A stretch of DNA of 64,000 bases from Proteles cristata cristata. Its lineage: Eukaryota; Chordata; Mammalia; Carnivora; Hyaenidae. A program made the position numbers and the translations under genes. The notes beneath the pieces are model-generated. The model was not told where the DNA came from, ran no database searches, and was given only the letters and a program-made list of their open reading frames with translations. This document shows, in pieces, positions 1 to 12,500 of this stretch (the stretch's first letter is position 1; each line of letters starts with the position of its first letter). The stretch covers positions 930,001-994,000 of the forward strand of contig JAESUZ010002395.1 of NCBI GenBank assembly GCA_017311185.1, given 5' to 3'.

Positions 1-159
1 ACCATTTGGCAAACACCACAACAGTAATTCCTCAGGCAAGAAACATCGATACATCCTAAAATTAATGACCAAATGATGATTAGATAAAGGATACTTACAC
101 CATCTCAAAATTATTCCCCATAAGATACTTTCAAGCACAAAGAGGTAATAACAGAAGTT

Positions 160-690
160 TACAGCAGACGAACCTGGCAGACAGTGTCTAAACCAAGGGG
201 TCAGAATAAACATTATAAACAGTGACACAAAATGAGACCATGTCCCTCCTAATACAACGCACTGCAAAGGATGTAAAAGCACTTCTGTGATATACCCGAA
301 ATGAGGAATATTCTACAAAATAACTGGCTTGTACTCTTCAGAGTGTCCAGATGTGAAAGACACAGAACGCACAACAGACAAAAATGAACTATGGCAGAGT
401 AAGGGAGGCTCTGGAGACCTGAAAACTAAATGCAGTATGTGACTTGAATTAAACTCTGAATGAGAATGACATTAATGGGACAACTGGCAAATTTTCAGTA
501 AGGTCTGTAGATTAGATAACAGTATTACATCAATGGTGATTTCCCGATTTTAATCATTATACTGTCGTTATAGAAGATGTTAAATTCATGGGCTCTGGGT
601 GAAAGTGTGATATGTAAACTTTGTACTGTATTTGTCACTCTTTTGTAAGTCTGAAATAATTGCAACATGCATTTTTAAAAACTTTAACAG
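160..690 (+). mobile_element. Possible old L1 3' end
   Basis: Phrases such as TTGTAAGTCTGAAATAATTG near 640-665, and the preceding non-coding A+T-rich sequence, resemble the 3' ends of old mammalian L1 (L1M) copies. No open frame survives. Family and limits are uncertain. Confidence 0.4.
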
Positions 691-934
691 AAAAGAAATT
701 TGAAAACCCAAGCTCAAACGGTACAAGTCTCCTCCTCTATTACCAACTGCTCCCTGAAAACCTACCATTCTACACTATGAATAAGGAATTCACCTTAAGT
801 CAAAGAAAAACACCAACATAAGTTGAGTTTTTCTCTCTCTCAAACCTACTTTAAAGGGGGAAATTTTTTTTTAAGTTACTTCTAGCTTCAAATTTCTACT
901 TTCAGCACTTGAGTTCCAAAATACTTTATTTACA

Positions 935-1132
935 GGAGCGCCCGGGTGGCTCAGTTGGTTAAGTGTCCAACTTTGGTTCAGGTCATGATCTCACGGTTTT
1001 TGAGTTCAAGCCACACTTCGGGCTCGCTGCTATCAGCATGAAGCCCACTTCAGATCCTCTGTCCCCCTCTCTCTCTGCTCCTCCCCCACTCACATTTTCT
1101 CTCTCAAAAATAAATAAACATTAAAAAAATTT
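935..1132 (+). mobile_element. Carnivore tRNA-Lys SINE
   Basis: Has the tRNA-like head GCGCCCGGGTGGCTCAG, a CT-rich stretch and an AAAAATAAATAAACATT tail. Moderately diverged. Confidence 0.9.
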
Positions 1133-1179
1133 TAATATTTTCTTCACCCATTACAAATTAAATAATAACATGTCTGCCA

Positions 1180-1350
1180 TATTCTAGGCCCTAAGCTAAC
1201 TATACACATTAGCTCTAATTCTTACAACAATGTTGATAAGGTAGGCATGTGTGCCAGCACCTAGAGACAAAGAACTGAGAATGGATACAGTTAAGTAATT
1301 TGCCCAAAGTTATGTAACTGTTAGATGGCAGTATTCAAATTCATGCCATC
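1180..1350 (+). mobile_element. MIR fragment
   Basis: Core phrases AGTAATTTGCCCAAAGTTA and the following TGGCAGTATTCAAATTCA match the conserved core of MIR. Confidence 0.65.
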
Positions 1351-2374
1351 TGACTCTATGATGCCTCCCAAGAGAGCAGCTGAGATGTTAACAAGCATGT
1401 AAGTTAGAAAAGTACCTTGAAATTCAATACCAGGATTTATCATGAAGTAGCAATGTAAATTACTGAAAAGTTAATATTTTATTTCCAATTATTAGAAAAG
1501 AGACTTCTCAGGAAAAATAAGACAACAGATTTTAGAAATGTGGAATCACTCTAACAGTGTGTGATTCAAGGTGTTAACAGAAATATTTTTCGGTTTCCTA
1601 CATGTATATGAGAAGTGCGTCTTACTGAAAACAGAAACTTTGAATACTATGGTAAAAGTATGATGTAGCAAATAGAATTTTCCTAAAATGATCGTGCGTA
1701 TTTACTCTGGAATGCTGGGAAAATAAGCCAACTGGGCCAGGGCTCCCTCTTTCTTCAACAAGAGGAACTGCACCAGAACTCACCCTCCCTTACACCAGGG
1801 GTTTATCTTCGCCACCCCAGGGGAGCGGCAATTTCCCATAGTCCCCAAGTGTTGGTCAACTGGTCTTCCTAGATAATTCTTAAAAGTAACCTATACAGCC
1901 CAAATTTTATGCAGTATGCTACTTAACAAGGTGCTTTTGAGCCTACGCTTATAATCAAAGAGGACAATGACACAGGATGGGAGGCAGTGAGGCTTCCCCT
2001 GGCCAGCAGCATCCACCAAGCACAATTTCCTACGTGATAAAGGGAAGATCATGGGTTCTTTCTTCACTTAAGTATTCTTGACTTATAAGTTCCTCCAATT
2101 AGGTCAATTTCTTAGCGTATAACTCTATCCCCATATAAAATTCATCTGAAGCCGTTATATAATATAGAGGATAAAAAGATGAACAAATTCTCATAAAAAT
2201 AAAAAATAAAGATAAAATAGGACTTTTCTATCCAATTCAATTTGCATATTAATGGAATAATACTTCATATGTCTTCCTTATAAATACATGCTTTAATGGT
2301 AAAGTAGCTAAAAACCACTGACTACAACTACATGTCAATCATTTAGCCATAAGCTTCATGTATCTTTTCTAATG

Positions 2375-2510
2375 CTGGTATCTACTCTATAGGGAAGTAT
2401 TATTATTATCACTCCATTTTACAGATGAGGAAAATGCAGGTCAAAAAGGTTAAGTGACTTGCACAAAGTTACACAGCCAGCACAGGGCAGAGGCTGAATG
2501 ATGTTAACCA
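2375..2510 (+). mobile_element. MIR fragment
   Basis: CATTTTACAGATGAGGAAA followed by GTTAAGTGACTTGCACAAAG is the diagnostic MIR core. Confidence 0.8.
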
Positions 2511-2580
2511 TGACTAGCTTGCTCACTCTTTCTAACTACCTCAGGAAGTTTGTAGGCAGCATATGAAAATAGGCATACTT

Positions 2581-2797
2581 GGGGCACCTGAGTGGCTCAG
2601 TTGGTTGAGTGCCTGACTCTTGATTTCATTTCAGGTCATGATCCTAGGGTTGTGGGATCAAGCCCTGCATCGGGCTCCATGCCTAAGATTCATTCTCTCT
2701 CTCTCTCTCTCTCTGCCCCTACTCCAACTCACCTGCACACACACTCTCTCCCTCTCTCTCCAAAATATAAATGAATGAATGAATGAATGAGTGAATG
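2581..2797 (+). mobile_element. Carnivore tRNA-Lys SINE
   Basis: Head GGGGCACCTGAGTGGCTCAG; tail expanded to (AATG)n at about 2769-2797. Target duplication AAATAGGCATACTT / AAATAGGCATGCTT flanks it (2567-2580 and 2798-2811). Confidence 0.93.
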
Positions 2798-3014
2798 AAA
2801 TAGGCATGCTTTATACAGATGAAAAAATTCAAGGTCTATAAAGATCAAATGACATGCTCAATTTTAGGTTCAATCAGCATTAGCAGGCGTAAGTAAAATA
2901 ATTTCACAAAAGCCAGTCTAACATTCAGTACCAATGCAACAGCAAATGCTATACATGGAGCTCTGGTTTATACACATATTATAACATGATGCATGATCAA
3001 ACATCTTTTTTAAC

Positions 3015-3860
3015 CTCAGCTGTTAGTACAATAGGGAAGAACAGGTTAAGATAGGCTGAGAGGGAAAGGTTAGAACCTGAGGTCCCTGGGTGGGGAAAAA
3101 CGTAGTTTGTACCAGTGCTGGGAGCTTCTGACCACAGCAAACCCCCTTGTACATAAGGTCCCTCTTAAGAACGTAACAGATACAACCTACTCCCCGCCTC
3201 ATGTTTCCCTCGGGAATCTGACAGTCAAGATACCTAATGAAAATAAATAAACCACAGGGACGCCTGCGTGGCTCAGTCAGTTGAGTGTCCGACTTTGGTT
3301 CAGGTCATGACCTCACAGTCCGTGGGTTTGAGCCCCGCATCAGGCTCTGTGCTGACAGCTCAGAGCCTGGAGCCTGCTTCAGATTCTGTGTCTCCCTCCC
3401 TCTCTCTGCCCCTCCCCCGCTCACTCTCTGTCTCTGTCTCTCAGAATAAAGACATAAAAAAATTAATAAGTAAATAAATAAAATAAGTCAACCACAAAAC
3501 TTATGCTATACGAGGAACAGTGTGACCAGTCTGACTCTTCACATAATGGAATGGAGCCAATCAGGAACAGCCAGCCCAGCACCTAGAGCTCTCCAGCACT
3601 AAGGGCAGAACCCGAGAAGGAACAAGGGGGAAGCGGGGGGAGGCGACCAGAACCTTATAAAACAAGGAGCCTTGCCCATAGTCGTGGGAATTCACTTTCA
3701 CTTTCGAATGTCCCCTCTCTGTAAGGAGAGCTTTCACACCACTCTTCCTTTCTTACACTCTAATAATTTCGCCTGCTGCTCATTTTGTGCCCAGCTCTTT
3801 CATTCTTCAAAGCGGCGAGACAACGAATCCCGGGTACTGAGATAAAAAGTCCTGCAACAG
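3015..3860 (+). mobile_element. Solitary ERV-type LTR, interrupted by a SINE
   Basis: The region behaves as a retroviral LTR on the plus strand. A CCAAT box (GCCAATCAG, 3556-3564) precedes a TATA box (TATAAAA, 3656-3662), followed by a CTTTCACTTTC start-like area, an AATAAT possible poly(A) signal (about 3762) and a CA-type 3' end near 3860. No gag, pol or env sequence adjoins it, so it would be a solo LTR. The 5' limit is uncertain, and a felid SINE (3258-3487) sits inside it. The family could not be named; an ERV1-class carnivore LTR is my guess. Confidence 0.55.
3258..3487 (+). mobile_element. Carnivore tRNA-Lys SINE inside an LTR
   Basis: Head GGACGCCTGCGTGGCTCAG; tail with several AATAAA. 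The short flanking repeat AACCACA (3250-3256 and 3490-3496) fits a target duplication. The interrupted sequence resumes after it. Confidence 0.9.
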
Positions 3861-4503
3861 TAGCACTCAATTTTTTCCTGACTTCAACTGAACTGATGCT
3901 GATGTAATTGCTATGTGGAGTACAGAAAACTGTAACAGAATTTGGAATTATCTAGTGAACTTTTATGCCTCCATTTATTATCGGCTTGGCATAATAAATT
4001 AATTGAGGACAATATGACTGCTTATAAATAACTCAACCAACATCAATATTTAATGAACCTCTCATTCTCACTCTGTAAATATTTTAACACTTCCACTGAA
4101 GACATGCTACAACAGAAAGACTAAAAGAAGCCAGGTATCAAGTGCGAAATTTGCTGATATGGCAGTCATTACAACACTACAATAATACGTATCAGAAAGA
4201 AAAAAGAATCACCTTTTCCCCAACTTACTTACAAAGAATTTTTAAAAGGAACAAAAGAAAAACAGGAGCTGATGTTACTCGATTTGGTGATATAGTGGCC
4301 TAAATTCCACAGGGAACTTAGTAATGATGCGTTCTCTCAGATCTCACACAAGATAAAACGGTAGATCTGGGACAGCATTATGCATACCTTAGAAACACAA
4401 AACCTCTGCATAAAAATACTCCCAATGATCATTTGAATGGTATCATCTTCAACATTTGAAAAAAGCAAAATTTAGCGTGTTTCTGAAATATATGTTGATG
4501 TTT

Positions 4504-4700
4504 GGGATGCCTGGGTGGTTCAGTCGGTTAAGTTTCTGACATCAACCCAGGTCATGGTCTCATGGTTCGTTAGTTCGAGCCCCACATTGCACTGTCTACT
4601 AATAGCATAGAGCCTGCTTGGGATCCTCTGTCCTCCTCCCTCCAGGCCCCTCCCCTGTTTGGGCTCTTCTCTTCTCAAAATAAACTTGTTTTTAAAAAAA
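4504..4700 (+). mobile_element. Carnivore tRNA-Lys SINE
   Basis: Head GGGATGCCTGGGTGGTTCAG. The imperfect duplication ATATGTTGATGTTT / ATATGCTCATGTTT flanks it, indicating an older copy. Confidence 0.88.
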
Positions 4701-6142
4701 GCATATGCTCATGTTTTAGGTTTTCTTGATCCATTCTTTAAAGAATATGCAAGACCAAGAGGTTTTGATCTAAACTCTCTTGATTTATAATTTTCCATCT
4801 CTACTTTTGACACCACACTTGACTTTCTTGAAGCTAGGGGATAGACAAAGCAAGAAAATCAGTTCTAACTAAGCTTCTGATTAGCTGTTTCATGAAACAG
4901 AAGCAGAAACTATAAGCTACTCCCTTCCATCTTTATTCATTCAACCAACATTTTTAAAGCGACTGCCTCATGTGTGCTCAGCACTCCCTCTTAGGTATTT
5001 AATGATCCCTGGTAACCGCGGGGGAAAGAGCAACCGCAGAACTTCCAACGTGTTGGTGATAACAGTACATTTAATTACTCCCTGTAAGTTACAGAAGGTT
5101 TTTTTTTTATGACATGAAAGAGCAACATGTGATAACTCAGTCGGATCCTCTTAGAAAACCAGCTCTAGCCTGTAGTAACAGGAAGATGACACAATACTCC
5201 TGAAATCCTCTTTTCTGAGTCTGACCTAATATCAAGACAAATTATCAACAGCTGAACAGCAATGGCTAAACTATTTTACAAGACAAGACCTAGATTCCAC
5301 TTCCCAGAAACATATCAGAGGATTTACTTCAGATTCACACAGGATATTTGTTCTTTGACAACTCCCCATATAATTCTCTTCTGAAGTAAAACCATGAAGC
5401 TATCATAACCATTAAGATCAGCCACAGCAACAAAAAATAATCACTGATGATGGCTTAAATCCCAGGACACAAGTATAAAGTACTTCTGATTTGTCTCTAG
5501 GAAAATGCAGAATTCTTTCAGTCTTTCTTAACTGCAATCTTTCTCTTACAGAGTAAATTTGAAACATTACTTTCCTCGTTTTTTCCCTCTCCTAACATTA
5601 GTAGCTAGCTCGGGAAAACCAGGTATTTTGGAACATAGTGCGTATGTCTACCACTCAGTTGCGGACAATGGAGAGAGAAACAGAAAGCACAGCTTCGTAT
5701 TAACAAATGATTTTCTAAAAAACACAAAGCTTCTTTGAAGTAGTGCTGTAATGAATTAACTACTACCATATGGAATAAACCATATGCCACAAGAAATGTG
5801 TCAATGAACAAACTTAAAAGGCAATGCAATACCGGGTTCTGATTAACCCTTAACCCCTAAATAATCAATACATAAGTAACTTTGCTTCTCTTTCTTTACT
5901 AGAAAAGCCTTTGGGAAAATCAAACACAATAAAACTTAGCAGTGTTTCTCAAGGAGGCCCCAGAAGGAAATTGAGTATCTATCCAAGGGCTCGGGAGGCA
6001 TATTCACCTCAAACTCAAAATTTCTTTGAAGTTTCCTCTTACAGCTTTAAATATAAAAATTTCTATTCTACCTCATAATACAAACGTATTTTTCTTAAAG
6101 GTGTCATTTCCTCACCACCAGTTAAAAAAATGAAAGAGCAAG

Positions 6143-6358
6143 GGCGACTGAGTGACTCAGTCTGTTGAGCGTCGACTTCAGCTCAGGTCATGATTTCACG
6201 GTTCATGGGTTCAAGCCCCACATCGGGCTCTGTGCTGACAGCTCAGAGCCTGGAGCCTGCTTTGAATTCTGTGTCTCCCTCTCTCTCTGCCCCTCCCCTG
6301 CTTGTGCTCTGTCTCTCTCTCTCTCTCTCAAAAATAAATTTTTAAAAATGAAAACAAA
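6143..6358 (+). mobile_element. Carnivore tRNA-Lys SINE
   Basis: Full length, flanked by the perfect duplication ATGAAAGAGCAAG (6130-6142 and 6359-6371). Confidence 0.93.
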
Positions 6359-6570
6359 ATGAAAGAGCAAGAATGTCTGCTATGATCACTTTGTGGTTTC
6401 ACAGAACTCAGAAACCCACCTCTTCCTCAAAACCAGTTTTTAAACCCAGTTTAAAACTATGGGTCAAGAGTAATTGGGCATATGAATTGTTCCATTTATT
6501 GCTTGTCTTTTTTTTCATTATTAACAATATTTGATACCAAAAGCCTTAATGTAGCCACTTTTACTATTTT

Positions 6571-6770
6571 AAAAAAATTTTTTTAATGTTTTATTTATTT
6601 CTGAGAGAGAGAGAGCATGCGAGCATGAGCAGGGTAGCGTCAGAGAGAGAGGGAGACACAGAATCCAAAGCAGGCTCCAGGCTCTGAGCTGTCAGCTCCA
6701 ACCCATGAACTGTGAGATCACAACCTGAGCCAAAGTCGGATGCTTAACCGACTGAGCCACGCAGGCGTCC
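6571..6770 (-). mobile_element. Carnivore tRNA-Lys SINE (antisense)
   Basis: The reversed copy ends CTGAGCCACGCAGGCGTCC. The perfect duplication CCACTTTTACTATTTT flanks it (6555-6570 and 6771-6786). Confidence 0.93.
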
Positions 6771-9398
6771 CCACTTTTACTATTTTTAAGCTCTGGTACT
6801 CAGAATTACCACCAACGTTGTCTGCTTTGGTTAATTGCTCATTTACTCTCTCATACTAATGAGATCTCCAAGCATGCACACTTCTTGCTGATGTTAAAAC
6901 CATGACCCTTATTTGGCACAGAAAACTTCTTCTTTACATGCAGCTTTCTCCAATCGACTACGATGTGCCTACACCATGCCCCTATGTTTTTGCCCTGTGT
7001 AGGGCCCAGAAAGAGAAAGAAAACATGTGTTCAGAGCATCCCCTCATGATAACGAGTGCGGTCAGATTCTGCATCTCCTACAGGGCTTGCGGAAGAGGAG
7101 GTCAGAGACCATGCGACGGAGATGAAGCACCTGAAGGGGCAGATGCAAACCCGTGAGTGCGGTGTCCTAGAAGCAGGGTTAGCAAGTGAGGAAGAATCTT
7201 AACCAAATAAAAGAGGATTGATGAGAGCCTCTGGATGCAGCAACAACAGAGAACCTGAATGGAATATGTTTAAGAGTGGAGAAGAGAAGGCAAATCTGAG
7301 ACCATGTGTACTGACAACCGATTGACGACATCTTGACAGAAAGAGAGGGAAAGACAGGGGCAATGGCTGAAGGAGGGAGTACAAACAGGACTTCTTTCAA
7401 GATGGGAGAACGTACTAGAGCTAGTGGGAATGACAGGGGACAGGGAGGGAAAGGAGTCAGGAGAGACAGGGAGAACTGCTAGAGCCCCGGGGAGAAGACT
7501 ACTTTGTAAGTGGGTGAGCTGGCCTTAGGCAGGCGCGTGGGGAGCTCCTCCCTCACAGGTGAAAAATCAGAGAGCATGGACCCAGATGTGGAGTCTGCAG
7601 AAGTTCTCTTCTGATGGCCTCAATTCTCTCAGCGGAGGAGGAAGCCAGATGCAGCGGTACGAGAGATTCAACAAAGGAGGCCTACCAGTAGTTGACCAGG
7701 AGTCTGGGAGAGTGAGGGACCAGGGAAATATAATCACTGGGTAGCACTGAGGACTCACCAAGGCTGGAGATCATAAATTTAAAGTGAGACCTGTAGAACG
7801 GTTATTTTTTTTTCTACAAGTACATTCAGATGTAGGGGTACCAGGAAGGAGCTGAGTGTATACAAGACTATGATTATCACGACTGACCATGGAATTTAAG
7901 CTGGGTGAGGAAAGTAAGTCATCAGGAGGATGAGGGACAGACAGTATTAAAAAAAAATAAGATTCAAAAGACTGAAGTTCCCAACAAGCTCGAGGAATTA
8001 CTGCAGTAATAGAAACTGATATGAAAAGAGGTGGCAGACAGAGGGGAAACCAAAATGGAGATTATGGAGGATGGAAGTTTGGATAAAAACAAGGTCTAAA
8101 GTCGAGCAGCGAGGTGCGGCAGAGGACAAAAGTTCAATGGAAAGGAATTCCCAATACTAGGGTCCTGGAAGAGTTATCCACATCAACACTGAATACTGAA
8201 ATCACCAAGAATTCAAATGCCAAGTAGTACCAGTGAGCGCCAGTGAGTAAAATCTGTTAGGAGACCCCAGGGCTCTGGCATTTCTGCATACAATTTGAAC
8301 AAAGGTGCAGACTGCTACTATTGCAGACTATCTTTTTAAACAAGCTTGCGTAAGAAAACAGCCTCAGAAAATAAAGAGTGTCTCTCTCCAAAGCAACAAG
8401 TAGGTTTATCTATACCCACAGAAGACAGTCTTTTCCTCCAGCACATGGGCCGACATGATTAGTGTCCAGTATAAACGATCCCATTCCTCTCCCACACTTC
8501 AATCCACTGTTTGTATAGGTATCAATCTGCCCTCTTAAAAGTCACCCTTTGGTGACTCTGGAATTGGCGTGGGGAACCAGTGCAAGCAAGTGCTGTTACT
8601 ATGTCTACTTGGCGCCGTTCCGAATCAGTCCTTTGTTTCTAACCCACAAGTCTCCTGTCCTCTGCCGGCATCCACGACACTATGGTAGTGAACTTGTTAG
8701 CCTGGAAGTACGGTTGAATCTCAGACCTTTGAAAAGTTTTTGATAAAATCCCCAACAAACAGGAGGTGGGGATGAGAGATTACTGAAACAGGATGGGCAG
8801 AAGGTGGTAGAGTTTAAAAACAAGAAATAAAGTTTGTAGGCATTTTACAACAGAGACTGGTCTGGAAAAGGCAACGAGAAGCAACAAAAACACGAGCAGG
8901 CTCGGCAGTGTGAGGAGGCCAAGACTATTATCGCTTGAGACAATTACAGGTCGTGTCAGCAGGGAAGCCAGGTGTAACTTAATAGAGCAAAAAATAAAAG
9001 GGAAGGTAATATTAACAAAGAGGTTGAAGATGAGGAAGAATGTGCTTATGACTGACCTTGAGTTCCAGGGACATTAAGAAAGATTTTCAAGAGGCAGGGA
9101 AGGGAGGGTTTGGGGGTCAGCTCTGGATACACAGGGAAAGAGATCCGTGCATCTTGAGCTGCTTGCATGACTTACATTAACAGGAAAAGAGGGCAGGATT
9201 AAATTAGTTGTGATTAGTCTTAATCTGATTAAATTTACCCACGAGTTTTAGCATCCCTGGTCCCCGTTTTACTCTGATATCTACATGCCACAATTTATTT
9301 CTTACCAAACAGAACATCATTTTAGGAAACTTAGCACAAACAAGTTTCAAAATATATAAATGCCAAAAACGCTATTAAGACAGTAAGTGTTAACTTAC

Positions 9399-9510
9399 TT
9401 GAATTAAATCTAAAATGCCAAGTTCACTTTCCGAAGAATCCACACAGAAGACAAAATATAATGTTGCATAATGCCTATAAATCAGTTTGTTGTCAGATCC
9501 TCCAATTAAC
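9399..9510 (-). CDS. AP3S1: AP3S1 coding exon 3
   Basis: The acceptor on the minus strand is TGTCATTCAG. The exon completes the Leu codon and reads LIGGSDNKLIYRHYATLYFV then FCVDSSESELGILDLIQ, then donor GTAAGT. Length 112 nt, ending in phase 0 at residue 91. Confidence 0.97.
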
Positions 9511-12500
9511 CTGAATGACAAAACAAAACAAAAAATGGAAAGTTATAGGAATAAAATGAAACAGATTTCCATTAGCTCAAGCAAACTGACAATGTGTTTA
9601 AAACCTTTTGTAAAATGTCTGGGCATACCATTTAACAGCATAGCATTCAGGTGAACTTAGAGACTAAGTCAATTATCATGGCTGTTTTCTTCAGAGATAA
9701 CAAGTAAAAGAAGCTGGTGCTTAATTTTAGTTCATTCATTCATTAAACTATCTACTGAGTACATACCATTTGCCAGGTACTGACAGTGGGTAAGAAACAG
9801 TAAACAAATTAGTAGGAAAAGATGATCAAAGCAGAAAACACTACAAAGAGATTCAAATAGGAGGACACCATATTGATGGCTTTGCTGCCCAACATGGATT
9901 CTTAAGAGTGACATCTTAATGTCACTGCGATATGGGGGCTGCTGTTGGTTAAGCTGAGTGACAAGTTGAGTGTCTGACTCTTGATTTTGGCTCAGGTCAT
10001 GGGCTCATGGTTCCTGGGATCCAGGCCCATGCTGGGCTCTGCGCTGACAGAGTGGAGCCTGCTTGGGATTCTCCTTCTTCCTCTCTCTCTGCCCCTCCTC
10101 TGCTCACGTTCCCTCGCTCTTTCAAAAAAAATAAATAAATTTATAAATTGTAAATATTTATTTGCAAAATTTAACTGGAGCATGATATAACCTTTTAGGA
10201 AATTCAAGTAAACTTTCTACATGACTAAAAAGTAATTTATGATCAAGAAAGAATGAATTTTTCATTATCCAAACTAGTTTTTATAATATACATCATACAC
10301 ATTAAAATACAGAAAAGTGTAGGTTTCTCTGGCAAATCTGTGATTATTCATAATGGGACTCAGCTAAAGTTTAGTTTTTTAATTGTCAATGAGGAAATAT
10401 TAAGAAATTGATTATATAAACGGCTAGAGGGAACATTTACAAAGCTATTCTGAGAACATTGTTTTCATGGAATCTATTAATTTAAAAGTATTTATAATAG
10501 TTGGCAAGCTAATTACAACTATTTTTTAATTATTCATTTTAAAAACAGAAAACTTTATTAGCTGAATTCTATCTATCTATATATATATACACGCTTACAT
10601 ATAGATACACATACATGCATAGAGATATGCATTTGAAAAGCAGACTTCAGTCTTGTTTACAATAATAAAGAATGTAATCTAAATTTTTATGACAGGTCCA
10701 TTTACCTAGATTGTTCTAGATGTGTTACATGCTTTTCAAAATACTAAGTGAAAACAAGTAACGTGCAAACCAGCATACCTAATGTGATCCCGCAAGTAAG
10801 AGTTTTTTGGTTTTGTTTGCTTGTTTTTTCAATATTTATTTACTTTTGAGAGAGACAGAAACAGAGCATGAGCAGGGGAGGAGCTGAAAGAGAGCGAGAC
10901 ACAGAATCTAAAGCAGGCTCCAGGCTCCGAGCTGTCAGCACAGAGCCCAAAGTGGGCTCAAACTCACCGATGGTGAGATCATGACCTGAATAGAAGTTGG
11001 ATGCTTAACCAACTGGGCCACACAGGTGCCCCATAAGACTTTACTTTTATATGTTAGTCATAGAAAACTTAATTTTCTAGAAGAATACACAAGAAACCGA
11101 GAAAGACTAGAGTCAGGAAAGGGAGACTTAGTTTATAATTTTACACGTCCCTGTAATGTTTGAATTTTTGCCATATGAGTATACGACCTTTATGTAAAAT
11201 GCCTCCCTAAAAATTAAAAAAAAAAAAAGATTGCAGATCTTCAAAAAATTCTTTAAGTTAGATTTACAGCTAACATTTGTGGTAATTAATCTCCTAATCC
11301 AATTCCTGAAAAGTGGGAAACTTTTACCATAACCGCTTAAACAGCATATTATTTCGATCATATAGCCAAAGATTAGGAATGCTCATGAAACGCTTTACTT
11401 ACAATCCTCCTTCTAGGAAATTACAAACATTTTCATCTCTCTTAGATACCAAATGGAATGTCTCCCTGATGATTTGCTGCTGTGTATCTTCACTCTGAGA
11501 AAGAATAATTCATATATGTTAGGATTAAATGTCTAGATTTAACAGCATTTTAAGAATTTTAAAAGCGAAAGGTAGTAATATCTGTCAGGGACATGAATCT
11601 AAGAGAGCAGTCCTTGGAGAGCGAACATCACATCTCACAGAAACAAAATCCACCACTTTCTGACGAAGAACAAAAAGGAAAAAAAAAACAAAACCAACAC
11701 TTCACAGTTTGCTACTATAATAAAACTAATGTTTCTAAGTTTCAAAAACAAGAAGAAAAATATTAGATGAATTAAAGACACTAGTAACAGGGACACTAGG
11801 AATTAACCAAAGTCCCTTGTTTTACAAACGAGTAAACTGAAATAGAGAGGTAAGGTTATAAATAATTCATGTACCTCATCTATATTTTATTGGAAGAAAA
11901 ACACTGTAGTTTAGAGCTTCCAATTGTTTTAAAGGCGCACCGAGATGAATTCATCCATGATAGCCATATAAGCACAGCCTAAAACCAAGAACTGGCTCAA
12001 GAGATATTAAATTCACCAAACAATTCACATCATCGCAGTAAAAAAGAGTCAGCCTCTCAAACAGTGCAATAGAAAACCAGGCAAAATCACCAATAGGAAC
12101 TTCACAGGAAAGGAAATATGATGGTCCATAAGTAAATGAAAAGAAGTTACCCCGTAATAAGGTGAAATACACATTAAAGTACAATGAAATAACTCCACAT
12201 GCACCACAGTAGCTAAGTGTCATAGTCTGATAGTACCAAATGTGGGGCCAAAGAAACTCATCACACCAAGTGGGAGGATAAATGGTATAATCGCTTGGGA
12301 AAACAGTTTTTTAATCCAGCATTTCCTCTCCTAGGTTCCTAGATACTATACTAAACCATATGAAATTGTTGTTTTGAAGATCCAAAAAAAAAAAAAAAAA
12401 AAGCAATGTTGGCAATTACATATACATAATCAACTCTTAACCTGTGTACTAAGAGACATGTCGATGTTCATCAAGGCACTGTAACGACCAAAACACCCTG

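Larger units (their letters stand above)
1..9398 (-). other. AP3S1: AP3S1 intron 3 (partial)
   Basis: At least 9.4 kb of intron. It holds six SINEs or SINE remnants, two MIRs, an ERV-type LTR and an L1-like 3' end. The stretches 1385-2375, 2815-3010, 3865-4500, 4705-6140 and 6790-9390 show no repeat or coding signal I can name. The last (about 6.8-9.2 kb) is moderately G+A-rich and looks like decayed interspersed repeat. Confidence 0.85.

Noticed and set aside
1..9398. AP3S1 exon 4 and later exons
   Set aside because: I looked for the minus-strand sequence encoding VFVETLDKCFENVCELDL and did not see it. These exons must lie further left.
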